Origin: Owenweeksia sp.
Lineage (GTDB): Bacteria > Bacteroidota > Bacteroidia > Flavobacteriales > Schleiferiaceae
DNA length: 32,044 bases
Assembly (NCBI GenBank): GCA_028277105.1
Contig: JANQHO010000063.1
Location: forward strand, 1 to 32,044
Direction: 5' to 3'
This document shows positions 1 through 5,624 of this stretch, piece after piece. Positions within the stretch are counted from its first letter, which is position 1. Each line of letters opens with the position of its first letter. Made by a program: the position numbers and the translations under genes. The notes under the pieces were generated by a model. That model was given only the letters and a program-made list of their open reading frames with translations. It had not been told where the DNA came from and made no database searches.

Positions 1-363
1 GAAACCAGACAACAATCTACCACTATGCCTATGGGTACTTATACCACCACGGTTAACTCAAGCTATAAATATCAAATCAACAATGCCATTGCATATTGCA
101 AAATTACATTTACTCTCTACGATAAAAATGACCGATTCATTACAGGAGGCAGTTATTATTCTTCTCATAACTTACCTGACTTTCCTGCTATGGAAATTTA
201 TGTAAGCAATCCTGTAATTTCGGTACATGCCAGCGTTGTAGAAGGCCTGAGTGAAGCTTTTCGCGATAATTTCAAAGCTATTTTGAATGATTTGAATGAG
301 GTTGATATTAATTCTCCTATGGAACTACAAAGAGATCAGCTGCAAGAACTCATTGATCGATAA
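1..363 (+). CDS. hypothetical protein, 5' end outside window
   Basis: The reading frame is open from base 1, so this is the C-terminal part of a longer protein; an internal ATG at 25 would give 112 residues. The visible part is rich in Tyr, Asn and Thr and then becomes acidic and helical (about residues 75-112), ending in LQELIDR and a TAA stop. I see no signal peptide, membrane segment or catalytic motif and do not recognise the family. It ends 17 bases before the SDR gene on the same strand, so the two could be co-transcribed. Confidence 0.6.
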   Translation, partial: ETRQQSTTMPMGTYTTTVNSSYKYQINNAIAYCKITFTLYDKNDRFITGGSYYSSHNLPDFPAMEIYVSNPVISVHASVVEGLSEAFRDNFKAILNDLNEVDINSPMELQRDQLQELIDR

Positions 364-380
364 CTTCTAAAAACCTACTC

Positions 381-1133
381 ATGAAAACCGCATTCATCAC
401 CGGAGCTACCTCCGGAATCGGCTACGCCACTGCTAAATTACTGGGCACCAACGGCTATCGTATCATAGCCGCAGGCCGCAGGGCCGAAAGACTGAACCAA
501 TTAAAAAGTGAGTTGCAATCCCATACAGAAGTATATTCCATGCAGTTTGATGTACGCGACAAAGCTTCGGTTTTCAATGCGGTGAATTTTTTACCAGACG
601 ACTGGAAAAACATTGACCTGCTCATTAACAATGCCGGCAATGCCCACGGCCTGGCATCTATCCAAAACGGTGACCTGGACGATTGGGAAGTCATGCTGGA
701 TATCAATGTTAAAGGCTTGCTCTACGTAAGCAAAGCGGTATTACCCCATATGATCGCCCGTAAAAGCGGACATATCATTAATATCGGTTCCATAGCCGGG
801 CGGGAAGTTTACCCCCAGGGCAATGTGTACTGTGCTTCCAAACATGCGGTGGATGCCCTGAACAGTGCTATGCGTATGGATCTGTTGGAACACAATATCA
901 AGGTTTCGCAAATAGCGCCCGGCCTGGTGGAAACCGAATTTTCCCTGGTGCGCTTTAAAGGCGATGCCGAAAAATCCCAAAAGGTTTACGAAGGTTTTGA
1001 TGCCCTGCAAGCAGAGGATATAGCTGAGCTCATTTTATTCATCGCTACCCGGCCTGCTCATGTCAACTTAGCCGATGCCTTGATTTTACCTACAGCTCAG
1101 GCGGCTAGCAAAATGGTGAGGAAGGAATCATAG
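381..1133 (+). CDS. SDR family NAD(P)-dependent oxidoreductase (YdfG-like)
   Basis: This 250-residue protein is a classical short-chain dehydrogenase/reductase of normal length. Visible motifs are the Rossmann glycine motif TGATSGIG (residues 7-14), NNAG (83-86), the structural Asn in DINVKG (N109), catalytic Ser in GSIAG (S137) and the YxxxK pair (Y150, K154). Arg33-Arg34 after the second strand favours NADP(H). The sequence resembles the YdfG group, which oxidises 3-hydroxy acids such as serine or 3-hydroxypropionate, but the substrate cannot be read from the sequence. It is cytosolic and converges on the ribbon-helix-helix gene 3 bases downstream. A diverged copy of its last 26 codons lies at 2375-2452. 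Confidence 0.93.
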   Translation: MKTAFITGATSGIGYATAKLLGTNGYRIIAAGRRAERLNQLKSELQSHTEVYSMQFDVRDKASVFNAVNFLPDDWKNIDLLINNAGNAHGLASIQNGDLDDWEVMLDINVKGLLYVSKAVLPHMIARKSGHIINIGSIAGREVYPQGNVYCASKHAVDALNSAMRMDLLEHNIKVSQIAPGLVETEFSLVRFKGDAEKSQKVYEGFDALQAEDIAELILFIATRPAHVNLADALILPTAQAASKMVRKES

Positions 1134-1136
1134 ATT

Positions 1137-1328
1137 TTATTTTCCCGAACCCGTATCACTCTCATTTGTTTTTCGCTTGTTGGATAATCTTTTGGCGTCT
1201 TTCAAGCCTTTGTTTATGATCCACTCCAACTGCCCGTTAACACTGCGGAATTCATCATCGGCCCATTTTTCTATCTGTTTGAAGGTCTCAGGGTCAATTC
1301 TAAGAACAAATGATTTTTTTTTACTCAC
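1137..1328 (-). CDS. Arc-type ribbon-helix-helix DNA-binding protein
   Basis: A 63-residue protein with the ribbon-helix-helix pattern: a short beta strand SFVLRIDPETF (about residues 6-16), helix 1 (FKQIEKWADDEF) and helix 2 (VNGQLEWIINKGLKDA), then a basic, disordered tail. Such proteins bind DNA as dimers through the strand. The start is GTG at 1328, directly followed by a run of nine A (codons AAA AAA AAA). It lies 3 bases after the SPFH stop codon, so the two form a minus-strand operon. Known family members are often autoregulatory, and the palindrome at 2191-2205 upstream of the operon is the obvious candidate operator; that link is inference. Confidence 0.85.
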   Translation of the reverse strand: MSKKKSFVLRIDPETFKQIEKWADDEFRSVNGQLEWIINKGLKDAKRLSNKRKTNESDTGSGK

Positions 1329-1331
1329 AAA

Positions 1332-2186
1332 CTAAGAGTTTAGGGTACCGGCATTTACCACTGGCATAGCCTCTTTATCACCACACAGCACCACCATTAA
1401 ATTGCTCACCATAGAAGCCTTTTTATCATCATCAAAATCAATAATATCATCTTCAGACAATTTTTTCAAGGCATCTTCTACCATACCAACCGCGCCTTCC
1501 ACTATCTTTTTACGTGCAGCAACTATAGCAACAGCCTGTTGTCTTTTCAACATTGAACTGGCAATTTCCGGAGCATAGGCCAAATAACCTATTCGAGCCT
1601 CCATTACCTTTATCCCAGCTATAGCCAGGCGTTCTGTAATTTCATTTTCCAAAGCTTCATTTACCTCATCCATTCCCGATCTCAAGGTCAATTCCGCTTT
1701 AGTGTCTTCAAAGTTATCATAAGGATAAGAGCCTGCCAGCTTCCTTACAGCTGCGTCTGTTTGTACTCTTACAAATTCTTCATAATTGTCTACATCAAAA
1801 GCGGATTTGTAGGTATCCTTTACCTGCCATACTAAGATTACATTGATCAAAATGGGATTGCCGATCTTATCGTTCACTTTAACCCGCTCACTGTCAAAAT
1901 TCCTGGCCCGCAACGAAATCTTTTGCCTGCTGTAGAAAGGATTGGTCCAAAAGAAGCCATTGTCTCGTACTGTTCCCTTATAAGCTCCAAACAAAACCAT
2001 TACGGCAGAGCTGTTGGGATTAACAATAAAAAAGCCTCTCACTATTAAAATTATCACTGGTAAAATAAGAAGGTAAGACGGGTTTTCTGTTAACACCAGG
2101 CTGCTGATCATGTAGGTAAACACAATTATTAATACTACTAACATCAGGTAACCATTGGCTGCTTTGATCTGCTTTTCATTTTTCAT
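1332..2186 (-). CDS. SPFH/band 7 domain membrane protein
   Basis: A 284-residue protein with two N-terminal hydrophobic segments (about residues 13-32 and 37-54) followed by a band 7 domain. FFIVNPNSSAVMVLFG and KGTVRDNGFFWTNPF are typical of the family, and a long charged coiled region follows (about 150-240). Family members form large membrane rings or microdomain scaffolds, here presumably on the inner membrane with the domain on one face. The C-terminus is short and ends VVNAGTLNS. The start ATG at 2186 is chosen because it gives the full first membrane segment. It is followed by the ribbon-helix-helix gene, a pairing that suggests common control. The exact function is unknown. Confidence 0.9.
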   Translation of the reverse strand: MKNEKQIKAANGYLMLVVLIIVFTYMISSLVLTENPSYLLILPVIILIVRGFFIVNPNSSAVMVLFGAYKGTVRDNGFFWTNPFYSRQKISLRARNFDSERVKVNDKIGNPILINVILVWQVKDTYKSAFDVDNYEEFVRVQTDAAVRKLAGSYPYDNFEDTKAELTLRSGMDEVNEALENEITERLAIAGIKVMEARIGYLAYAPEIASSMLKRQQAVAIVAARKKIVEGAVGMVEDALKKLSEDDIIDFDDDKKASMVSNLMVVLCGDKEAMPVVNAGTLNS

Positions 2187-2190
2187 TATA

Positions 2191-2205
2191 ATATCATTTT
2201 GATAT
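2191..2205. promoter_or_regulatory. candidate operator upstream of SPFH operon
   Basis: ATATCATTTTGATAT is a perfect inverted repeat (6-bp arms, 3-bp centre) lying 4-18 bases upstream of the SPFH start codon. On the minus strand TATTATTG just upstream is close to the Bacteroidota -7 box. Position and symmetry fit an operator for a dimeric repressor; the ribbon-helix-helix protein of the same operon is the best candidate ligand (inference). Confidence 0.4.
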
Positions 2206-2270
2206 CACAATAATACTGATAAATCCAGAAATAAAAAAACTTATCCCTTGATTAAGAGCTTAGTCTGGTA

Positions 2271-2300
2271 AAAACAATAAGCTATACCGGCTATTACCCG
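2271..2300 (+). repeat. short dispersed repeat, copy 1 (attC-like remnant)
   Basis: The stretch AAAACAATAAGCTATACCGG plus CTATTACCCG recurs with few changes at 2546-2571 (AAAACAATAGGTTATCGG, then CTATTGCCCG). The second copy folds (GGTTAT at 2553-2558 with ATAACC at 2573-2578). Both resemble half-sites of the palindromes between the cassette-like genes and may be decayed recombination sites. Confidence 0.35.
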
Positions 2301-2374
2301 ATGAGAGCACAACGAAGTTGATTAGTTGAATTTGTACTCTAAAAACCTCTGTGTATCGTAATTATTAAACTCAG

Positions 2375-2452
2375 GCTCATCTCAATTTAGCGGACTCCTT
2401 GATTTCACCTACCACTCAGGCAGCCAGTAAAATGGTGAGGAAGGAACTATAG
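2375..2452 (+). pseudogene. decayed 3' fragment of the SDR gene
   Basis: These 78 bases align without gaps to the last 78 bases of the SDR gene (1056-1133): 65 of 78 match by eye. Translation in the matching frame gives AHLNLADSLISPTTQAASKM then VRKEL and a TAG stop, against AHVNLADALILPTAQAASKM then VRKES in the intact gene. Similarity stops abruptly upstream of 2375. It is therefore the surviving tail of a second, related SDR gene or of a duplication whose 5' part was lost. The rest of 2206-2545 holds no gene that I can see. Confidence 0.8.
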
Positions 2453-2545
2453 CGTTTAACCTAACATATTGTCACAAAATCAGGTATACCCAAAATATTG
2501 TACAAATCAGGATTTCATCTAATTTATGCCGTATATTAGGCCTAA

Positions 2546-2580
2546 AACAATAGGTTATCGGCTATTGCCCGTATAACCCG
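2546..2580 (+). repeat. short dispersed repeat, copy 2 (hairpin)
   Basis: Second copy of the 2271-2300 motif. GGTTAT (2553-2558) pairs with ATAACC (2573-2578) around CGGCTATTGCCCGT. It lies directly before the first 97-bp palindromic element and may be part of a recombination site. Confidence 0.35.
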
Positions 2581-2582
2581 TA

Positions 2583-2679
2583 GTTCAGAGCAACTTGCCT
2601 TGCGGCAAGGTATTGTTGCTCCTTCCGAAACTAGTTCGGGATCCCACTCCAATACCAAGTTGCTCTGAACGAAGCGCTA
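2583..2679 (+). repeat. 97-bp palindromic element, copy 1
   Basis: This element recurs at 3665-3761 in the same orientation with only two differences. Its first 15 bases GTTCAGAGCAACTTG (2583-2597) are perfectly complementary to CAAGTTGCTCTGAAC (2656-2670). Inside are two small hairpins, CTTGCC/GGCAAG with a 4-base loop and CCGAA/TTCGG with a 5-base loop, so the single strand can fold as a cross. It has no ORF. It could be a REP/MITE-like element, or an ORF-less cassette, since its ends are arranged like complementary cassette ends. Confidence 0.8.
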
Positions 2680-2875
2680 AACCGAAAAACCCTCTGTTTG
2701 CCCTAGGCTGTGCAACTTCGTTGCTAGCAGCTCCGAACAACTGCTAAACCTAATGATACCAAAGCTTTTCGGTACTGACCTTGCGGGTTTTACTTTTGCC
2801 GAAACAAAAAACTACGTAATTTTATTTCGCAAAATTACCCTCAGGACAGCACTACGTTTAGCGCTTCGTTAGCAA
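2668..2875 (+). other. putative attC-like palindromic site A
   Basis: AACGAAGCGCTAAAC (2668-2682) is perfectly complementary to GTTTAGCGCTTCGTT (2856-2870), enclosing about 170 bases with further internal pairing (CCGAAAA at 2683 with TTTTCGG at 2766; GTAATTTT with AAAATTAC around 2815-2838). The right end reads CGTTAGC and the next gene starts 12 bases after the GTT. This is the layout of an attC site, with half-sites at the base of a long imperfect stem. The 2680-2855 interval has no gene that I can see. Confidence 0.45.
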
Positions 2876-2882
2876 AAATATA

Positions 2883-3611
2883 ATGAGACTAATATTTCTA
2901 TTACTTATAATATTAATGAAGACCAGTATAGTACTTGGTTGCTGCAGTGCTGGTCAATACAAAATCTATCCCTTAGGTTACCAAGACGATAAATTAATCG
3001 TTGCAGAATTTCAAATGTCTAGAAATTGCATGAATGGCGATGGAGCAGGTGAAAAAAACGAATTTCATTGGAAAATAGCTGTTAACCTATCCTATATTAA
3101 TGCTGATACTACTGTAATCATTGAAAATATTGACTCTCTAACTTTCAAAGAATGTACTTGTGACTTTCGGAGCTTAAATGAAAAGAGCGAAATTGTAGCC
3201 AAATTATTCCCAGCTTACAATGAAGCTTTGAAAACGGCTAGGAGTTTAGAGGGATTTAAAGAGGTTATCCCAGAGACTTATCATTCAATAACAAAAGAAG
3301 ATACTCTTACCGACTATCAATTTATTGACTCCGACACTACCTCAGAATTTTATTATAAAGGACAGTTAAAACAATTGAATCCTGTTAACTGGGCGGCTTG
3401 TGGATTCTTAAATAACGTTCAAGAAATACGGAAATATCGATTTGAAGAAAAACAGATAATTATTGTAAATCTGAGTTGTTCTTCTATTACATCTTTACCT
3501 GAAGAAAAATTAACTAACAATAGACAAAATTTCAAATTACTCAAAACAGCGTTGATCTACACACCGACTCAATGGCATGGTTTAAGTATGGATTATATTT
3601 TAGAATATTGA
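2883..3611 (+). CDS. predicted lipoprotein, unknown function (cassette-like gene)
   Basis: A 242-residue protein with an N-terminal hydrophobic segment (MRLIFLLLIILMKTSIVLGC). VLGC at residues 17-20 is a plausible though imperfect lipobox, so it is probably a lipoprotein or at least exported. The mature part is Cys-rich near its start (CC, NCMN, CTCDF) and otherwise acidic, with no catalytic motif that I recognise. The first ATG is chosen because it gives the full signal segment. GTTAGCAAAA just upstream (2868-2877) and TTTTGCTAAC just downstream (3616-3625) are perfectly complementary, bounding the gene like an integrated cassette. Codon use is more A/T-rich than in the flanking chromosomal genes, consistent with transfer. 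Confidence 0.75.
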   Translation: MRLIFLLLIILMKTSIVLGCCSAGQYKIYPLGYQDDKLIVAEFQMSRNCMNGDGAGEKNEFHWKIAVNLSYINADTTVIIENIDSLTFKECTCDFRSLNEKSEIVAKLFPAYNEALKTARSLEGFKEVIPETYHSITKEDTLTDYQFIDSDTTSEFYYKGQLKQLNPVNWAACGFLNNVQEIRKYRFEEKQIIIVNLSCSSITSLPEEKLTNNRQNFKLLKTALIYTPTQWHGLSMDYILEY

Positions 3612-3615
3612 AAAC

Positions 3616-3675
3616 TTTTGCTAACAACGTGTAAAAATGCATTGAAACGCATTTTACACAAATCGTTCAGAGCAA
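3616..3675 (+). other. putative attC-like site B with bulged base
   Basis: TTTTGCTAAC AACG is followed by GTGTAAAAATGC (3629-3640), an 8-base loop and GCATTTTACAC (3649-3659). The arms pair completely except for one extra A on the left arm, and a GTT half-site follows in AAATCGTTCAGAGCAA. TTGCT..AAC pairs with GTT...AGCAA if CAG bulges out. Extrahelical bases in an imperfect stem with short outer half-sites are the known hallmark of attC sites recognised as folded bottom strands by integron integrases. Confidence 0.5.
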
Positions 3676-3761
3676 CTTGCCTTACGGCAAGGTATTGTTG
3701 CTCCTTCCGAAACTAGTTCGGAATCCCACTCCAATACCAAGTTGCTCTGAACGAAGCGCTA
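3665..3761 (+). repeat. 97-bp palindromic element, copy 2
   Basis: This matches 2583-2679 at 95 of 97 positions. The differences are TTAC for TTGC in the first loop and TTCGGA for TTCGGG after the second hairpin, both outside the paired arms. Its left end coincides with the right half-site of site B. The two copies lie as direct repeats 1.08 kb apart and flank the lipoprotein gene. Confidence 0.8.
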
Positions 3762-3791
3762 CAGCGGAAAATCTGTGTTTCCTCATTTTTG

Positions 3792-3980
3792 ACAACGACC
3801 AAGGATACTAAATTCGCTTTTGCTTACTGCTTTCTAAAAACCTAAGATTTTCCTCCACCAATAGGATAACATTTGACAACAATGGTTAATGCGAATTTCT
3901 AAAGGCTCCCGGTTTCGATAAATCGAACGTTACTTCGTACTTTCATCTCCCGAAACTCGCCTTAACCTTGGCCGTTGTAG
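3792..3980 (+). other. putative attC-like palindromic site C
   Basis: ACAACGACCAAGG (3792-3804) pairs with CCTTGGCCGTTGT (3966-3978) at 12 of 13 positions. Nested pairings are AAATTCGC (3810-3817) with GCGAATTT (3891-3898), or alternatively GGTTAATGCGAATTTC (3884-3899) with GAAACTCGCCTTAACC (3952-3967), 14 of 16. The two are mutually exclusive folds. The next gene starts 28 bases after the GTT at 3974. No ORF lies in 3762-4001. Confidence 0.5.
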
Positions 3981-4001
3981 CCAATTAAAAAAAAGAAAGA
4001 G

Positions 4002-4535
4002 ATGCAAGCACTCAGCCTAAAATTGACAAAGAAAATTCTGCTCGCTTTATTCGGGCTTTTCCTATTAATTCCAGAATCCTTAGTAGCGCAGATATCGGAA
4101 GCCGATAGCATAGCAATGTCAAAAGTAATCACTGATTTTAAAGAATCAATTACACAGAAAGACAGCATCCGCTTCGATAGCCTGTTTTTTAGTGAGTCTG
4201 TGAGTTTTACTGGAATTATGTCAAAAAAAACAGAATGGTCTATAAAAAAGGACTATCCAGACTTTCAAGGAATTGCCGTCTCTAACCATAAAAACTTCAT
4301 AAATGATATCTGTAAAACACCTAAAAAACAGGAAGAAAGGTTTTACAATATTATACTAGTCTCTGATGCGGTTATAGGAGCTATTTCGTTTGACTATGCG
4401 TTTTACTCGGATGGAAAAATGTTTCAATGGGGTAAGGAAAAATGGAATCTTGCAAAAGATGGAGAAAATTGGTTAATTACTGACGTTGTGTTTTCTATAC
4501 ATTTTCCAGATATTGAACCATTCCCATTTGAATAA
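4002..4535 (+). CDS. exported NTF2-like fold protein (cassette-like gene)
   Basis: A 177-residue protein with a basic N-terminus and hydrophobic stretch (about residues 10-28, ending SLVAQ) that looks like a signal peptide. The mature part follows the pattern of small NTF2/SnoaL-like proteins: an initial helix (SKVITDFKESI), FDSLFFSESVSFTG, then a series of strands including FYNIILVSDAVIGAISFDYA and the closing strand EKWNLAKDGENWLITDVVFS. No catalytic residues can be assigned. GTTGTAGCCAATT (3974-3986) upstream and AACTGGCTACAAC (4543-4555) downstream are complementary at 12 of 13 positions, so the gene sits in a unit with cassette-type ends. Translation starts 28 bases after the upstream half-site. 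Confidence 0.75.
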   Translation: MQALSLKLTKKILLALFGLFLLIPESLVAQISEADSIAMSKVITDFKESITQKDSIRFDSLFFSESVSFTGIMSKKTEWSIKKDYPDFQGIAVSNHKNFINDICKTPKKQEERFYNIILVSDAVIGAISFDYAFYSDGKMFQWGKEKWNLAKDGENWLITDVVFSIHFPDIEPFPFE

Positions 4536-4542
4536 ATTAAAA

Positions 4543-4608
4543 AACTGGCTACAACAACACCTATACGCAATGCCCTACGGGACACTACGCATAGCCAAAC
4601 CGTTAGCT
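4543..4608 (+). other. putative attC-like site D
   Basis: This is a compact palindrome between two genes. CTATACGCAATG (4561-4572) pairs with CACTACGCATAG (4583-4594) at 9 of 12 positions around a GCCCTACGGGA loop. It is flanked outside by GGCTACAACAACACC on the left and GCCAAACCGTTAGC on the right, with GGCTA/TAGCC complementary. About 65 bases long, it is the most attC-like of the sites in size and layout. Confidence 0.5.
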
Positions 4609-4616
4609 GCAATTAG

Positions 4617-4898
4617 ATGAGCATGAAATTTATTCGAGACTTATTCAAGAATGAACCTCCTAAGAGGGTAAGAATTACCAAGGGAAACATTGGTAGTTGG
4701 CCGTCATTCGCCAAACTATTGGAAGATGGGAAAATTAAGTTTGACAGAAATGGGCGTCTTAGATATAATCATGGCGCACCAGTAGGAGACTTAATATTAA
4801 CAAGAATAAATAAGGACGGAACACCTAAATACAAAGAGTCAGCTGAAGAATGGTTTGACCCTGATGGAGAAATGGCACGAAATTTCAGTTGGCCATAA
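4617..4898 (+). CDS. small basic hypothetical protein (cassette-like gene)
   Basis: A 93-residue soluble protein with no signal peptide or membrane segment. It is basic at the N-terminus (FIRDLFKNEPPKRVRITKG) and ends in an acidic/aromatic stretch (EEWFDPDGEMARNFSWP). I do not recognise a family. The start ATG at 4617 is 15 bases after the GTT half-site at 4602; a second ATG at 4623 is possible. GTTAGC before the gene is matched by GCTAAC at 4910-4915, 11 bases after the stop, as expected for cassette ends, but no complete palindrome follows, so the downstream site seems eroded. Confidence 0.6.
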   Translation: MSMKFIRDLFKNEPPKRVRITKGNIGSWPSFAKLLEDGKIKFDRNGRLRYNHGAPVGDLILTRINKDGTPKYKESAEEWFDPDGEMARNFSWP

Positions 4899-4934
4899 AA
4901 AAGAGGACTGCTAACACACAGCCCTCCCTGAATT

Positions 4935-5201
4935 TTAAGATTTTTGCCTTATTCGCTCAAAGCCTTCCCACAAGATTTTCAAATCAAAAAGAGCGGACTT
5001 TTCTTCTTCGTTAAAAGACACATCTGAATGATAGAGTGCTAAATCGTGAATCAGTTTCAAAGATTCAGATAACTGTTCCAAACCATGGAATTTCAGATAA
5101 TCCAGAAATTCTAATTGAGATTTTGATACGTGTCGGGTATCAACCGCAGTATTTGCCGAACAACCGTTCAGGCAGACACCTTGACCATTCTGTGTTGACA
5201 T
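4935..5201 (-). CDS. small hypothetical protein on the minus strand of the array
   Basis: An 88-residue protein whose C-terminal two thirds looks like a genuine helical protein: LEFLDYLKFHGLEQLSESLK, then LIHDLALYHSDVSFNEEEKS and LKILWEGFERIRQKS. The N-terminal 25 residues (Cys/Gly/Asn-rich) look less natural, and no better start is available. It is the only gene of the tract opposed to the others and has its own putative promoter upstream at 5368-5375, giving a leader of about 160 bases that contains a second ORF (5140-5340) overlapping it in another frame. No family is recognised. A toxin, antitoxin or phage-defence role is possible for reversed cassette genes but is not shown here. Confidence 0.5.
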   Translation of the reverse strand: MSTQNGQGVCLNGCSANTAVDTRHVSKSQLEFLDYLKFHGLEQLSESLKLIHDLALYHSDVSFNEEEKSALFDLKILWEGFERIRQKS

Positions 5202-5340
5202 TAGAATTGAAATTATGATGAATAAAAAGAGGGAAGGTCACCGTCAACACATTCCAAGCAATGCTTAGATTGGTCTCGGGACTTGCACCCGTATGCCTTC
5301 CCAGGATCTTCTGTTTAAACCGTTTTTGATTTTTCTGCAT
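5140..5340 (-). CDS. possible 66-residue leader ORF overlapping the 88-residue gene
   Basis: From an ATG at 5340, 28 bases downstream of the TATATTTG box, a frame of 66 residues begins very basic (MQKNQKRFKQK) and contains a hydrophobic stretch (WNVLTVTFPLFIHH). It stops at 5140 after overlapping the next ORF by 62 bases in a different frame. A +1 shift would join the two. It may be a leader peptide, the original N-terminus before a frameshift, or chance. Confidence 0.25.
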   Translation of the reverse strand: MQKNQKRFKQKILGRHTGASPETNLSIAWNVLTVTFPLFIHHNFNSNVNTEWSRCLPERLFGKYCG

Positions 5341-5363
5341 TGCGAAAATTAAAATGTGTTGAC
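5243..5363. repeat. 11-bp inverted repeat with a third half-copy
   Basis: GTCAACACATT (5243-5253) and AATGTGTTGAC (5353-5363) are perfectly complementary and enclose the leader region of the minus-strand gene. A third partial copy, TGTGTTGACATT (5191-5202), overlaps the start codon of the 88-residue ORF. Three related sites between promoter and start codon suggest a regulatory site or a leader RNA fold. A small hairpin (AAGCA/TGCTT, 5258-5268) lies inside. Confidence 0.45.
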
Positions 5364-5367
5364 AATG

Positions 5368-5375
5368 CAAATATA
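5368..5375 (-). promoter_or_regulatory. putative Bacteroidota -7 promoter box, minus strand
   Basis: Read on the minus strand, TATATTTG matches the TAnnTTTG consensus exactly and is 28 bases upstream of the ATG at 5340. I see no good TTTG -33 element at the right spacing. Confidence 0.35.
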
Positions 5376-5405
5376 CGATTAATGACGAAATGCAGGAAGA
5401 AAAGC

Positions 5406-5600
5406 CGATAACAAAAGCTATACGTAATGCGGGGTTCGGTGGTACTGGAAAGGCAAGTGTTTCATAGCCCGCCAAAGCTCTGCTTTGCCTTTCTTTCAGT
5501 AAATTTAAAGCCAAAGACACAGCTTTGGCTACCGTCCGTGCGGCTGGACAGGACAATGCCCTGCCCCTCCCGCACTACGCATAGCTAAACCGTTGCGCTT
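5406..5600 (+). other. putative attC-like palindromic site E
   Basis: GCTATACGTAATGCGGG (5417-5433) pairs with CCCGCACTACGCATAGC (5569-5585) at 15 of 17 positions. GATAACAAAA lies to its left and TAAACCGTTGCGC to its right. The enclosed 135 bases form smaller hairpins (CAAAGC/GCTTTG; GCCAAAG/CTTTGGC). Its stem shares CTATACG.AATGC and CACTACGCATAG with site D, showing the two are related sites. The next gene starts 33 bases after the GTT. It is longer than typical attC sites but within the range of long ones. Confidence 0.5.
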
Positions 5601-5624
5601 CATACTGAAAAACTAAGTGAAAAA

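Noticed and set aside
455-1010. Two minus-strand frames inside the SDR gene
   Set aside because: They are antisense to a gene with all SDR motifs and have implausible composition.
5271-5300. CGGGTGCAAGTCCCG on the minus strand resembling a tRNA T arm
   Set aside because: No anticodon arm, D arm or acceptor pairing could be found around it, so it is not called a tRNA or tRNA fragment.
5140-5556. A 138-codon minus-strand frame crossing site E
   Set aside because: Its first half is the palindrome read as protein (SRALAGYETLAFPVPP...), so only the part from the ATG at 5340 was kept, with low confidence.
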